Below, in pieces: positions 10,417 through 19,519 of a stretch of DNA of 43,491 nt. Below the pieces are notes generated by a model. It had not been told where the DNA came from. It saw only the letters and a program-made list of their open reading frames with translations, and searched no databases. This DNA comes from BOG-908 sp964250925. GTDB lineage: Bacteria; Pseudomonadota; Alphaproteobacteria; Acetobacterales; Acetobacteraceae. Position 1 is the stretch's first letter. Each line of letters opens with the position of its first letter. The stretch is from contig CAXUHU010000018.1 in NCBI GenBank assembly GCA_964250925.1, positions 1 through 43,491 of the forward strand, in the 5' to 3' direction. Position numbers and translations under genes: made by a program.

Positions 10417-10590
10417 ATGGATAGAGTGGAGGCAATTGGCCGTTTGAAGACGCATGAAGCCGGGCTGAGGCGACGTGGTCTTGAGGGCCTCGATGTGCTT
10501 GTGTCAACGATGCGCTGCGAAGCATGACTGATCCGATGCCGATCCGTTCTTTGATTACCCGGGAGGCTTAAGTGTTTGTCGAGCCGAACG
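10417..10590 (+). pseudogene. Nucleotidyltransferase (MNT-type) gene remnant
   Basis: ATG 10417 opens a frame giving RVEAIGRLKTHEAGLRRRGL, then EGLDVLVSTMRCEA and a stop at 10525. This matches the start of minimal nucleotidyltransferases, which normally continue through LFGSxARGEA. Here the signature GS is VS and the gene stops where catalytic residues should begin. A second frame just after the stop encodes SDADPFFDYPGG, equivalent to the SDVDLFxDY catalytic block, so a frameshift has split the gene. In intact form such proteins are often antitoxins paired with HEPN toxins. No HEPN gene is recognisable downstream, so this is a dead remnant. Confidence 0.7.
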
Positions 10591-11123
10591 GCCCGCGGCG
10601 AAGGGCTGTGACGCGCGACGCCCAGCGAGAAGCCAGCTTAACGTCCGGCGTGACCGTCGAGCCCGGTCTCGTAGGCCGACGTGCAGCAAAAACCGAAGCG
10701 GGCGGTCTTTCTAAAAACGATGTTTGTGGCACGTAGCCGGTGATCTCGGTCGTATGAGGGTGGCGCGGAGTAGGCGCCCGACCAGCCGTTACGACGATGT
10801 CTTCGACAGCCGCATCTCGCTTGATGCGGCCCAAATCATGGTTCTAGTTGTTCATCACCAGAAACGCGCTGTGTTGCTCGGTGTGGCTTCAATCCACCCT
10901 TGCTTGACCGGCGAGGCCGCATTGCCCTTCGTCGCGCTTAGGACTGTAGCCGCCAAGGCAGCCGGGCTGCACCAGCGCTAGCGCCTTGAGCCTTTCGTGT
11001 GGAAGCGTTGTGCCGCTAGTCGAACTCAGGGTCGGCCGAGACTGTGCCCGAGTAAATCGTGCCTTTCTTGACACGCCCCTGTCCGCGCGTGTTCATCCGG
11101 CAACCCGTCCGGACCCAGACCCC
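10591..11123. other. Intergenic region upstream of lepB
   Basis: About 530 bases with no gene I can support. Open frames on both strands have no recognisable content. It may contain the eroded rest of the nucleotidyltransferase locus. A weak promoter candidate for lepB lies at its right end. Confidence 0.5.
11068..11096 (+). promoter_or_regulatory. Possible sigma-70-type promoter for lepB-rnc
   Basis: A perfect TTGACA at 11068-11073 is followed after 17 bases by GTTCAT, a poor -10 element matching three of six consensus bases. It lies 28 bases before the lepB start. The -35 box is the main support. Confidence 0.4.
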
Positions 11124-11933
11124 ATGCCCGTCACCCAGAAAACCGTCTCTGTGAAGACCGCGCAGCCGCCCGCCGACAAGCCGCAGGCGGGCGGCGTTCT
11201 CGAGACGATCAAGACCCTGGTTTATGCCGGGCTGATTGCGATGGGCATACGCACCGTGGCCTTCGAGCCGTTCAACATACCGTCCGGCTCGATGATCCCG
11301 ACCCTGCTGATCGGCGACTTCGTGTTCGTCAGCAAATACAGCTACGGCTACTCGCACTTCTCCATCCCGTTCTCGCCGCCGCTGTTTTCCGGCCGGATCT
11401 TCGGCTCCTACCCGCATCGCGGCGACGTCGTGGTGTTCCGCAACACGCGCAACACCAGCGAGGATTGGATCAAGCGGGTGATCGGGCTGCCCGGCGACCA
11501 CATTCAGGTCAAGCAGGGCCAGCTCTACATCAACGGCACGGAGGTGCCGCGCGTCTCCGCCGGTGATTTCGACTCGTCCAACGAGAACGGCGGGCACATC
11601 CTGACCAAGGAATACATAGAGGCGCTGCCGAACGGGCCGAAGCATCCGCTGCTGAAATACACTGACGACGCCCGCATCGTGGCCGACGACCTCGACCCCA
11701 ACAACACCGATGAATACGTGGTGCCGGACGGCGACCTGTTCATGATGGGCGACAACCGCGACAACTCAGCCGATAGCCGCTTCATGAACGGCCTTGGATT
11801 CGTGCCGTTGGAGAACGTGATCGGCCGGGCGCAGTTCATCTTCTTCAGCTTCGATGCGGTGCATCCCTGGTGGGAGTTCTGGACGTGGCCCACCGAAGTG
11901 CGCTGGCGCCGCCTGTTGACGGGCGTGGATTGA
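11124..11933 (+). CDS. lepB: Signal peptidase I
   Basis: Membrane-bound serine protease that removes signal peptides from exported proteins. The protein has 269 residues, with one N-terminal membrane segment around ETIKTLVYAGLIAMGIRTVAF and the catalytic domain outside. Box B NIPSGSMIPTL gives the nucleophile Ser56, and box D DWIKRVIGLPGD gives the general base Lys117. Box E GDNRDNSADSRF is also intact. The ATG at 11124 gives the usual short cytoplasmic N-terminus; the frame is open further upstream but without family similarity. The stop codon overlaps the TTG start of rnc, so the two are translationally coupled, a standard alphaproteobacterial arrangement. Confidence 0.97.
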   Translation: MPVTQKTVSVKTAQPPADKPQAGGVLETIKTLVYAGLIAMGIRTVAFEPFNIPSGSMIPTLLIGDFVFVSKYSYGYSHFSIPFSPPLFSGRIFGSYPHRGDVVVFRNTRNTSEDWIKRVIGLPGDHIQVKQGQLYINGTEVPRVSAGDFDSSNENGGHILTKEYIEALPNGPKHPLLKYTDDARIVADDLDPNNTDEYVVPDGDLFMMGDNRDNSADSRFMNGLGFVPLENVIGRAQFIFFSFDAVHPWWEFWTWPTEVRWRRLLTGVD

Positions 11934-12649
11934 GCCCAGCCGAGGCAGGGCGCCTGCAACAGGCCGAGCACCTTCTCGGTCACCGCTTCGCCCGTCCGGC
12001 GCTGCTGGCAGAGGCGCTGACACATCGCTCGGCCGCCGGTGGCCGGTCGCCAGGCCGGGGCCGTAAGGCCATCCGCGCGACGGGCGCCGGCTCTAATGAG
12101 CGGCTGGAGTTTGTGGGCGACCGCGTGCTGGGGCTGGTGATGGCAGAATGGGTTGCCGAACGCTTCCCCACCGAGCAGGAAGGCGCGCTCGGCCCCCGTC
12201 ATGCCCACCTAGTCTCGCGTGAGGCGGTGTGCGCGGTTGCCGAGCGGATCGGCCTGGCCGCCGTGCTGTCGCTGGGCGCCAACGAGGCGATGACCGGCGT
12301 TGGCCGCCTGGCAACCGTGCTGGCCGATGCGATGGAGGCGGCGATCGGCGCACTCTACCTGGATGGCGGGCTGGGCGCCGCACAAACCTTCATACGCGAT
12401 GCCTGGGCGCCGCTGATGCAAGCCCAGGTGCTGCCTCCGAAGGACCCGAAAACCGCCTTGCAGGAACGCGTGCTGGCCCGCGGCGAGACGCTTCCCGCCT
12501 ACCAGGTCGTCTCCAGCGTAGGGCCGTCCCACGCGCCCCGCTTCGTCATCACCGTCACCGCCCGCGGGCAGATGGGTATGGGCGAGGGGAGCACGAAGCG
12601 TGCGGCGGAGCGCTTGGCGGCGGCGGACCTGCTGGGCAAGATCGGGTAG
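11930..12649 (+). CDS. rnc: Ribonuclease III
   Basis: Double-strand-specific endonuclease processing rRNA precursors and structured mRNAs. The signature ERLEFVGDRVLGL is intact, as is the later DAMEAAIGALYLDGG segment carrying the second set of acidic metal ligands. A dsRNA-binding domain occupies the C-terminal 70 residues (DPKTALQERVLARG to the end). An Arg/Gly-rich insertion of about 20 residues sits between ALTHRSA and the signature. The TTG at 11930 overlaps the lepB stop by four bases (TTGA) and gives a 239-residue product of normal length. Starts further upstream would lie inside lepB. The usual era and recO genes do not follow. Confidence 0.94.
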   Translation: MSPAEAGRLQQAEHLLGHRFARPALLAEALTHRSAAGGRSPGRGRKAIRATGAGSNERLEFVGDRVLGLVMAEWVAERFPTEQEGALGPRHAHLVSREAVCAVAERIGLAAVLSLGANEAMTGVGRLATVLADAMEAAIGALYLDGGLGAAQTFIRDAWAPLMQAQVLPPKDPKTALQERVLARGETLPAYQVVSSVGPSHAPRFVITVTARGQMGMGEGSTKRAAERLAAADLLGKIG

Positions 12650-12725
12650 GTCAGACAGGTGATCCGCCCCCGCTTACGGCGCACGGCAGGCAGGATCGCG
12701 CGGCCTTTCGGCCGACCAGGCACAC

Positions 12726-15014
12726 ATGGGCAACATAAAATTAGGACATTGCCAAGACGTTACAGCTAAACTGCCCCATCTTCTGGATGCGATTGCAATG
12801 CCCCGATGGCGTCTCTACCGGACGGCCGAACCGCAACGTGGTCCCCCGACCGCCCTGCTGTTGCTTGGCATCTTCACAGCGTTGGTCGTCATCATTCGCC
12901 TGCTCTGCAACGATCAGCTCAGCGATTCCTCGTTCTGGCCCGCGAATGCCGCCCTGGTCGTCGCTATTCTCGTGCTTCCGCCACGCTTAGGCCTATGGAC
13001 CAGCATTGCGTGCTTCGCCGCCAACCTGCTCCTCAACCGCTTCGCCGCCTTTACTCTCTACAGCAACCTGCTCTTTTCCACGCTGAACGTCGCGGTCAGC
13101 TATCTCATGGCCTTTCTCACGCGGTCGCTCTGCGGCGCCGCGACCGACCTCACGCGCGTGCGACGCCTCTCCGTCTTCATCGGCATCTGCTTTTTTGCAG
13201 CAGGAGCCGAGGCCTGCCTCGGCGACGCGCTCGACCCCGCAGTGGCCAGCGGCAACGGCGGCCTGATGCAGGATTGGTTGCAGTGGACCTTGTGCGACGG
13301 TCTGGGCCTATTGCTCGGGGTTCCAGCCATTTTGTTCGCCGTCAAAAGCCGGCAGGCCGATCTGGCCGGCGATGCCGGCCGTGGCGAGCGATGGATCCTG
13401 CTGTTCGGCACCATTCTGCTCAGCGTCTTGGCGTTTGCCTGGGCGCGCACGCCGTTGATCCTAATGCTGTACCCGGTCCTGATCCTCACCGCTTTCCGCG
13501 CCGGGCCCGCCTGGGTACTCGCGTGCGTCCTGCTCGCCTGCCTCATCGCCTCTGCCATGACGGCCCACGGTTATGGTCCGCTGGTCCTGCTCTCCCCACA
13601 CGGCTCCAGCATGCGGGAGGACATGATGCAGCCCTATCTCGTCTCTCTGTTCCTCGCGGCCGTTCCTGCCAACAACGTGCTGGGCGAGAAGAACCGCACT
13701 GCCCGGCGGCTGCGGCGCCTCAAGGCAGCCATGGAACATGAGGCTACGCACGATGCGCTCACCACACTGGCCAACCGCGACCTGTTCCGCCGCCGTGTTG
13801 CCGCCGATCTGAAGGCAGGCCTTGTTCGCGCCGTCGTCTTCATCGATCTCGACCGCTTCAAGGAAGTCAACGACACGCTCGGCCATCAGGCGGGCGATGA
13901 GTTGCTCCGAGCATTCAGCAGCCGGCTTATCGACGCCGCCCCGGCCGATACGCTAATCGCCCGCTTCGGCGGCGATGAGTTTGCGGTTCTGATGGAAGGG
14001 AGATGCCAAGCCAGCGACATCGACGATTTATGCCGCGCTATTGTGGAGACGGCGCGCGCCCCATTTTGCTTGGCGCACGGCAGCGCCCACATATCGGCCA
14101 GCGTCGGCGTCGCCCTCATGCCGGCTCAACCGGTCGAGGTCGGCGAGTTGCTGCGCATGGCCGATATTGCGCTCTACGATGCCAAGGCTGTCGGCCGAGA
14201 TGGCTTTCGTGTCTTCAGCAACGAGTTGGACGGCCAGGTGCAGCAAAAGGCCGAGCTGGAGGCCGACCTGCGCGCAGCCCTCGACGGCGCCGGAGGCCTG
14301 TTCCTCCACTATCAGCTTAAGCTCGACCGTGCTGGCGCGGTTCGGGGCGTCGAGGCACTCGTTCGTTGGGACCATCCGCGCTATGGCCTGCTCGCCCCGC
14401 CTCGCTTCATCGCCGTCGCCGAGGAAACCGGACTGATCCTGCCCCTCGGCGCCTGGGTCTTCAGGGAGGCGGTGGCCTTCGCTGCCCGGTGGCCGCAACT
14501 TCACGTTGCTGTAAACGTGTCCCCCGTGCAGCTCCGTCATGCCGGGTTTGTGGAGGACGTACTGGCGACGCTGCGCCACTCGACGGTCGTTGGGGGCCGC
14601 ATCGAGCTGGAAGTGACCGAGACAGTCTTCCTCGACGAAATCTGCCCTGCGACAAACAGCCTCAGACTCCTGCGGGAGGCCGGACTGCACATCGCCCTCG
14701 ACGATTTCGGCACCGGCTACTCGTCGATGCGCCAGCTACAACGTTTCAAGGTTGATCGTCTGAAAATCGACCGTTCCTTCGTCGTCGCCCTCGGCGAAGG
14801 CGCCGAACCGGCAGCCATCGTCCAAGCGATCATCCGGCTTGGCCATGCAATGGGCCTGCAGGTCACCGCCGAGGGAATCGAGACCGAAGCGCAACGCGAC
14901 TACCTTGCCACCACCGGTGTTGACGAGTTCCAGGGCTACTATTTTGCCCGCCCCACCGACGAAGCGACCCTTGCCGCCCGCTTGCAGTGCACCTCCGCGC
15001 TGGAGGCCGCGTAG
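12726..15014 (+). CDS. Membrane-anchored GGDEF-EAL cyclic-di-GMP protein
   Basis: A 762-residue bifunctional candidate. The N-terminal 330 residues hold about eight hydrophobic helices with SFWPANAALVVAILVLPPR, resembling a MASE1-type sensor domain. The diguanylate cyclase motif RFGGDEF is intact at residues 413-419. The phosphodiesterase EAL motif is at 543-545 in GVEALVRWDHP, followed by DDFGTGYSS, LKIDRSFV and TAEGIET, all needed for catalysis. The position of the RxxD inhibitory site before GGDEF reads PADT, so product inhibition is probably absent. It could make or degrade c-di-GMP; which dominates is not readable from sequence. The ATG at 12726 is used; ATG 12801 is an alternative. Confidence 0.93.
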   Translation: MGNIKLGHCQDVTAKLPHLLDAIAMPRWRLYRTAEPQRGPPTALLLLGIFTALVVIIRLLCNDQLSDSSFWPANAALVVAILVLPPRLGLWTSIACFAANLLLNRFAAFTLYSNLLFSTLNVAVSYLMAFLTRSLCGAATDLTRVRRLSVFIGICFFAAGAEACLGDALDPAVASGNGGLMQDWLQWTLCDGLGLLLGVPAILFAVKSRQADLAGDAGRGERWILLFGTILLSVLAFAWARTPLILMLYPVLILTAFRAGPAWVLACVLLACLIASAMTAHGYGPLVLLSPHGSSMREDMMQPYLVSLFLAAVPANNVLGEKNRTARRLRRLKAAMEHEATHDALTTLANRDLFRRRVAADLKAGLVRAVVFIDLDRFKEVNDTLGHQAGDELLRAFSSRLIDAAPADTLIARFGGDEFAVLMEGRCQASDIDDLCRAIVETARAPFCLAHGSAHISASVGVALMPAQPVEVGELLRMADIALYDAKAVGRDGFRVFSNELDGQVQQKAELEADLRAALDGAGGLFLHYQLKLDRAGAVRGVEALVRWDHPRYGLLAPPRFIAVAEETGLILPLGAWVFREAVAFAARWPQLHVAVNVSPVQLRHAGFVEDVLATLRHSTVVGGRIELEVTETVFLDEICPATNSLRLLREAGLHIALDDFGTGYSSMRQLQRFKVDRLKIDRSFVVALGEGAEPAAIVQAIIRLGHAMGLQVTAEGIETEAQRDYLATTGVDEFQGYYFARPTDEATLAARLQCTSALEAA

Positions 15015-15137
15015 TGCGACCGATGGCGGTTCAGGCCGGCCCTGAACGGTCGATACGCTTTGATCTCGTGCGATCGGGCAGTCGCCTCATTGCGGCTCTG
15101 CCAGTCTGCGTGATCACGATAGCTCGGGTAGCCGAAG

Positions 15138-16919
15138 CTATTTTGATCGAGGCGGCAGATCGAGCTTGATCGACAGCTCCTTCAAGCGCGCGGCCGGCAC
15201 CTCCGCCGGCGCGCCCATCAGCAGGTCCTCGCCCTGTTGGTTCAACGGAAACAGGATCACCTCGCGTATGTTTGGCTCGTCGGCCAGCAGCATCACCATG
15301 CGGTCGATGCCGGGGGCCGAGCCGCCATGCGGGGGCGCGCCGTAGCGGAAGGCGCTCAGCATGCCTCCGAACCGGGCTTCCACGTCGGCCTGCGTGTAGC
15401 CGGCGATTTCGAAGGCGCGGATCATGATGTCGGGCCGGTGGTTGCGTATGGCGCCGGAGGACAGCTCGATGCCGTTGCACACGATGTCGTATTGGTAGGC
15501 CTTGATCGTCAGCGGGTCCTGCGATTGCAGCGCCCCCATCTCGCCCTGCGGCATGCTGAACGGGTTGTGGCTGAAATCGATCTTCTGCGTTTCCTCGTTC
15601 AGTTCGTACATCGGGAAATCGACCACCCAGCAGAAGCGGAACACATCCTTGTCGATCAGCTCGAGTTCGGTGCCGACACGCGTGCGCACCTGGCCGGCGA
15701 ATTTCGCGGCCGTCTCGTGCGGGCCGGCGGCGAAGAACACGGCGTCGCCCGCCTGCAAGCCGCACTGGGCGCGCAGGGCCTCCAGCCGGTCGGCTTCCAG
15801 GTTCTTGGCGATCGGCCCCTTCGCACCGCCCTCGTCCCAGGCGACGTAGCCCAGGCCGCCAGCCCCTTCGGCGCGCGCCCACTCGTTGAGCTTGTCGAAG
15901 AAGCCGCGCGGCCGGCCGCCTGCGCCGGCAGCCGGGATGGCGCGGACGATGCCGCCGGACGCGGCAATCCTGGCAAACAGGCCGAAGCCGCTGCCGGCAA
16001 AATGTCCGGTCACGTCACAGATGCGAATCGGGTTGCGCAGATCGGGCTTGTCCGAGCCGTAGTCGAGCATCGCCGTGTCGTAGGCAATGCGCTGGAACGG
16101 CGGCCTGTCCACCGCACGGCCGCGGGAGAACTCCTCGAACAGGCCGGCGATGACGGGCTCGATGGTCGCGAACACGTCCTCTTGCGTGACGTAGCTCATC
16201 TCGAAATCGAGCTGGTAGAACTCGCCCGGCGAGCGGTCGGCGCGGCTGGCCTCGTCGCGGAAGCATGGCGCGATTTGGAAGTAGCGGTCGAACCCGGCAA
16301 CCATAAGCAACTGCTTGAACTGCTGCGGCGCTTGTGGGAGTGCGTAAAAACGGCCGGGGTGATTGCGTGCGGGCACCAGGAAATCGCGCGCCCCCTCGGG
16401 CGAGCTGGCCGTCAGTATCGGAGTCTGGAACTCGGTAAAACCCTGCTCCTGCATGCGGCGGCGCAGCGAGGCGATAACGTGCGCGCGCAGCATCATGTTG
16501 GCGTGCACGCGCTCGCGCCGCAAATCGATGTAGCGGTAGGTCAGGCGGGTTTCGTCGGAGTAGGCCTCGGTGCCCGCCACCTGCATCGGCAGCACGTCGG
16601 CCGTCGATTGCACGGCGATCTCGCGGGCGACAAGCTCGACCTCGCCGGTTGGCAAGCGCGGGTTCACGGTTTCGGGCGAGCGTGCCACGACGTCGCCGGT
16701 CACCGTCACGCAGCTCTCCACGCGCAGACCGTCGGCCGTGGCCAAGGCGGGCGAGCCATGCGGAAAGACGATCTGCGTCAGGCCGTAATGATCGCGCAGG
16801 TCGATGAACAGCAAGCCGCCGTGGTCGCGCTTGCTGTGGACCCAGCCTGACAGGCGGGCGGGATGGCCTGCGTCGGCCGCGCGCAGCGCCCCGCAGGTGT
16901 GGGTCCGGTAGGTGTGCAT
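15138..16919 (-). CDS. aspS: Aspartyl-tRNA synthetase
   Basis: Class II synthetase charging tRNA-Asp; 593 residues is the usual bacterial length. Order of parts: N-terminal OB-fold anticodon-binding domain (SGWVHSKRDHGGLLFIDLRD), catalytic core with FTEFQTPILTASSPEGARDF, motif 2 FRDEASRADRSPGEF, a GAD insertion domain in the middle, and motif 3 GSAPGIDRMVMLL. Many lineages of this type have a non-discriminating enzyme that also charges tRNA-Asn; I cannot decide that here. The start ATG is 82 bases from the divergent rnd start, leaving room for back-to-back promoters. It converges with the GGDEF-EAL gene at its 3' end. Confidence 0.97.
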   Translation of the reverse strand: MHTYRTHTCGALRAADAGHPARLSGWVHSKRDHGGLLFIDLRDHYGLTQIVFPHGSPALATADGLRVESCVTVTGDVVARSPETVNPRLPTGEVELVAREIAVQSTADVLPMQVAGTEAYSDETRLTYRYIDLRRERVHANMMLRAHVIASLRRRMQEQGFTEFQTPILTASSPEGARDFLVPARNHPGRFYALPQAPQQFKQLLMVAGFDRYFQIAPCFRDEASRADRSPGEFYQLDFEMSYVTQEDVFATIEPVIAGLFEEFSRGRAVDRPPFQRIAYDTAMLDYGSDKPDLRNPIRICDVTGHFAGSGFGLFARIAASGGIVRAIPAAGAGGRPRGFFDKLNEWARAEGAGGLGYVAWDEGGAKGPIAKNLEADRLEALRAQCGLQAGDAVFFAAGPHETAAKFAGQVRTRVGTELELIDKDVFRFCWVVDFPMYELNEETQKIDFSHNPFSMPQGEMGALQSQDPLTIKAYQYDIVCNGIELSSGAIRNHRPDIMIRAFEIAGYTQADVEARFGGMLSAFRYGAPPHGGSAPGIDRMVMLLADEPNIREVILFPLNQQGEDLLMGAPAEVPAARLKELSIKLDLPPRSK

Positions 16920-17001
16920 CGATTCCTCGTCGGGACGCGGGCGGGCCGGCAGTGGCCTTCAGGCTGTTCCCATAAGGCCTTTGCGCGATGTATGAAACCG
17001 G

Positions 17002-18183
17002 ATGCCCCGCCCCCAGCGCGACGCCTTTCCGCGCCCCGTCCTGATCACTGAAACTCCCGTCCTCCTCGACCTCTGCTCGCGCCTGGCCGCCGAGCCCTAC
17101 GTGACGGTGGATACCGAGTTCATGCGCGAGCGCACCTACTGGCCCGAACTGTGCGTGGTGCAGTTGGCCGGCATGGCCGATGTGGCCGTGGTCGATGCTT
17201 TGGCGCCCGGCCTGGACTTGGCCCCGCTGGGCCGCCTGCTGGCCGACGCCAACCTGACAAAGGTGTTTCACGCGGCACGACAGGATGTGGAGATTTTTCT
17301 GCAGCTGTTCGGCGCCGTGCCGGTGCCGCTGTTCGATACGCAGGTGGCGGCAATGGTTGCCGGCTTTGGCGACCAAGTGGGCTACGAAGGCCTGGTGGCC
17401 GGGCTGGCCGGCGGGCAGATCGACAAGGCGCACCGGTTTTCCGACTGGTCGGCCAGGCCGCTGAGCCCGGCGCAGGTCGCCTATGCCGCAGCCGACGTGA
17501 CGCATCTGCGCATCGTCTACGAACGGCTGACCGACAGGCTGGAGCGGGAGGGCCGGCTCGCCTGGGTGGCCGAAGAGATGGCCGTGCTGGCCGAGCCTGC
17601 GACCTACCGCCCCGATCCGGACACGATGTGGGAGCGCTTGCGCCCGCGCACCAACAACCGGCGCATGCTGGGCGCGTTGCGCGCCGCCGCCGCCTGGCGG
17701 GAGCGCGAGGCGCAGCGCATCAACATCCCCCGCCAGCGCCTGGTGCGCGACGAGAGCCTGCTGGAGATCGCGGCGACCGCACCGGACAGTGCCGAGGCGC
17801 TGGGGCGGATACGCGGGGTGACGCGCGGTTTCGCCGAGGGGGCTACCGGAGTGTCCCTTCTGGCGGCCATCGCCGGGTCGGCCGCCCTGCCCGAGCAGGC
17901 GCTGCCGGAGGCCAAGGCGGCCCGTGAGGGCGCGCGCCCCTCGCCGGCGCTGGTGGCGCTGCTGAAGGTGCTGCTGGCCGAAAAGGCGGAGAGCCACGAC
18001 GTGGCGCCCAAGCTGCTCGCCTCGTCGGACGACATCGACCGGCTGGCGGCCGAGGACGATCCGGACGTGCCGGCGCTGCACGGCTGGCGACGCAGCGTGT
18101 TCGGCGAGGACGCGCTGGCGCTGAAGCAGGGCCGGATCGCGCTGGGGGTGGAGGGCAAGCGGATCAAGCTGATCCGCTCCTGA
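17002..18183 (+). CDS. rnd: Ribonuclease D
   Basis: 3'-5' exoribonuclease involved in tRNA and small RNA 3' maturation. The DEDDy catalytic set is intact: D37 and E39 in VTVDTEF, D95 in AARQDVEIF, and Y161 with D165 in YAAADVTHL. An HRDC-type helical domain follows in the second half (about residues 210-290, TNNRRMLGALRAAAAWRERE). Length of 393 residues is typical. The ATG at 17002 is the first usable start after the divergent aspS promoter region. It converges with the hydratase gene. Confidence 0.95.
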   Translation: MPRPQRDAFPRPVLITETPVLLDLCSRLAAEPYVTVDTEFMRERTYWPELCVVQLAGMADVAVVDALAPGLDLAPLGRLLADANLTKVFHAARQDVEIFLQLFGAVPVPLFDTQVAAMVAGFGDQVGYEGLVAGLAGGQIDKAHRFSDWSARPLSPAQVAYAAADVTHLRIVYERLTDRLEREGRLAWVAEEMAVLAEPATYRPDPDTMWERLRPRTNNRRMLGALRAAAAWREREAQRINIPRQRLVRDESLLEIAATAPDSAEALGRIRGVTRGFAEGATGVSLLAAIAGSAALPEQALPEAKAAREGARPSPALVALLKVLLAEKAESHDVAPKLLASSDDIDRLAAEDDPDVPALHGWRRSVFGEDALALKQGRIALGVEGKRIKLIRS

Positions 18184-18213
18184 GGCGCGCCAACGAATCG
18201 TATGGAGTTGGCC

Positions 18214-18954
18214 CTAGGCGCCGAAGCTGATCCGGACGGGTTCGGCGCCGCCGAAGCTGACCGTGACAGCCGCCCCGGCCGATGCCGCCGTCTTGCCGGT
18301 CCAGGAGCCGCATGTGATGAGCTGGCCGGCGCGCAGCCCGCCCGCCCAGACCGCGCCCTCGTTGGCCAGCCACACCATCAGCCGAACCATGTCGCCGGCC
18401 GGATTGCCGATAGCTCGGCGCATGGGGCCGCCGGCAATCGTCTGGACGACGGCCAGCGCCGAGAAGTCGATGTCACGCCAGCCCTGGATCGGCGCGCCCA
18501 CCGCATAGGCGCCGTGCTGGATCAGGTCGGCCAGGTTGGCCAGCGCGCCGGCCGCGTCCGGGTCGGCGTAACGGGATTGCAGCACCTCGATGCCCGGATG
18601 GCACGTCGCGATGGCGTCCAGCACATCGCTGCCGGTGTAGGCAGCGTCGCGGCGCGGCAGGTCCGCCCCCAGCCGGAAACATATTTCGGATTCGACCTCG
18701 CGTCGGGTGAAGACGGCCGGGTCGAAGCGATGCGGCGCAGGCACGATGCCCATAGCCGGCATCGGCGCGCAACTTGGCGGCGCAACAGGCCCGGCGGCGC
18801 CCACCTTCCAGCCGCCAGGTTCGGCACCGAGACCGGCCAGCACGCGGCGCTGCACGGCGTAGGCCTGGGCCTCGCTGCCCAGTAACGGCGCACGACTCAT
18901 CGGCACCCCGCGCCAGGCGGCCAGCAGAGCGTCGGCAATGGCGTTCTCGTCCAT
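18214..18954 (-). CDS. 2-keto-4-pentenoate hydratase family protein (MhpD-like)
   Basis: A 246-residue cytoplasmic protein of the fumarylacetoacetate hydrolase superfamily. Supporting stretches are GGWKVGAA, the EVESEICFRLGADLP metal-ligand segment, the PGIEVLQSRY motif and the C-terminal LRAGQLITCGSWTGK. In pathway members the enzyme hydrates 2-hydroxypenta-2,4-dienoate in meta-cleavage of aromatics, or decarboxylates related oxo acids. No other catabolic genes surround it, so its substrate is open. It is the last core-like gene before the transposase-scarred region. Confidence 0.88.
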   Translation of the reverse strand: MDENAIADALLAAWRGVPMSRAPLLGSEAQAYAVQRRVLAGLGAEPGGWKVGAAGPVAPPSCAPMPAMGIVPAPHRFDPAVFTRREVESEICFRLGADLPRRDAAYTGSDVLDAIATCHPGIEVLQSRYADPDAAGALANLADLIQHGAYAVGAPIQGWRDIDFSALAVVQTIAGGPMRRAIGNPAGDMVRLMVWLANEGAVWAGGLRAGQLITCGSWTGKTAASAGAAVTVSFGGAEPVRISFGA

Positions 18955-19099
18955 TCATGCATCCGGTTGTGTTGCGCGCCAGCATACCTTGGCATGCAGC
19001 CAGGAGGATCGCCTATGGCGCACCAATCCCGTTGAACTCGACCCCAGCGGCCTAGAACGTCTCTCTCGACAGGTCCTAAAGACGTGTCCTGAGAGCGGT

Positions 19100-19216
19100 T
19101 CAAGCGGGTACGTAGCCACGATGGCGTATGTAGTTTGCGCACTCCTTGGTGCTATACCGGTCTAGCGAAGCGCCGATGGTTCTCCATAGCGTTTCGCGCA
19201 AGCTCGGACGGGCGAA
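19100..19216 (-). pseudogene. IS630-family transposase C-terminal fragment
   Basis: The minus strand encodes ETLWRTIGASLDRYSTKECA followed by NYIRHRGY and a stop, which is the characteristic end of IS630-family DDE transposases (usually ALWxxIGxxLDxFTPxECxNYFxxxGY). The 'FA' just before may be the remnant of FAKLK with the intervening helix deleted. Nothing upstream carries the catalytic DDE residues. I do not see a matching pair of terminal inverted repeats. Confidence 0.75.
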
Positions 19217-19315
19217 GGGGTGAACTGGTGGGCCTACACGCCAGCCCGAAAGCTCCGGCAAGCGGCTGGCGGCTTTCCCCAGCCTGCCGCGAAAGCCTGA
19301 AGCAAGTAGAGCGCC

Positions 19316-19511
19316 ATGCCACTCCTCGATCCCGTGCCTGAACTCTTGGGCTTCGAGGAGGTGGCTGCCGTGCTGGATGAGGGGCGATGCGCGCCCGTGG
19401 TTGTCCGGCCTACCTGGTATCGGCTGCCGGCCGGCAGCTTGCGACGGCGCTGGACGCGGCGGGCTTCCGGGTGGTTTGGGCGCTGGTACCTGGCGCGCAA
19501 CTGACACTGTA
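19316..19511 (+). pseudogene. Small frameshifted gene paired with the next one
   Basis: From ATG 19316 one frame gives LLDPVPELLGFEEVAAVLDE and then CAPVVVRPTWYRLPAG. The adjacent frame then continues with QLATALDAAGFRVVWALVPG and ends at a stop at 19511. Together these look like one small protein of about 64 residues with a single-base shift near 19435. I do not recognise the family. The stop is nine bases before the next start, so the two were probably co-transcribed. A sequencing or assembly error is an alternative to true decay. Confidence 0.45.
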
Positions 19512-19519
19512 GGTGGACG

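Noticed and set aside
10613..10834. Minus-strand frame upstream of lepB
   Set aside because: No start signal, no recognisable domain and biased composition.
15029..15047. GTTCAGG/CCTGAAC inverted repeat after the GGDEF-EAL gene
   Set aside because: Seven pairs without a T-run; too weak to call a terminator.
15237..16850. 537-codon open frame on the plus strand
   Set aside because: It is fully antisense to aspS, whose motifs are all intact; high-GC codon bias makes long antisense frames.
16015..18081. 688-codon minus-strand open frame
   Set aside because: It covers rnd antisense and an out-of-frame part of aspS; both real genes have clear catalytic motifs.
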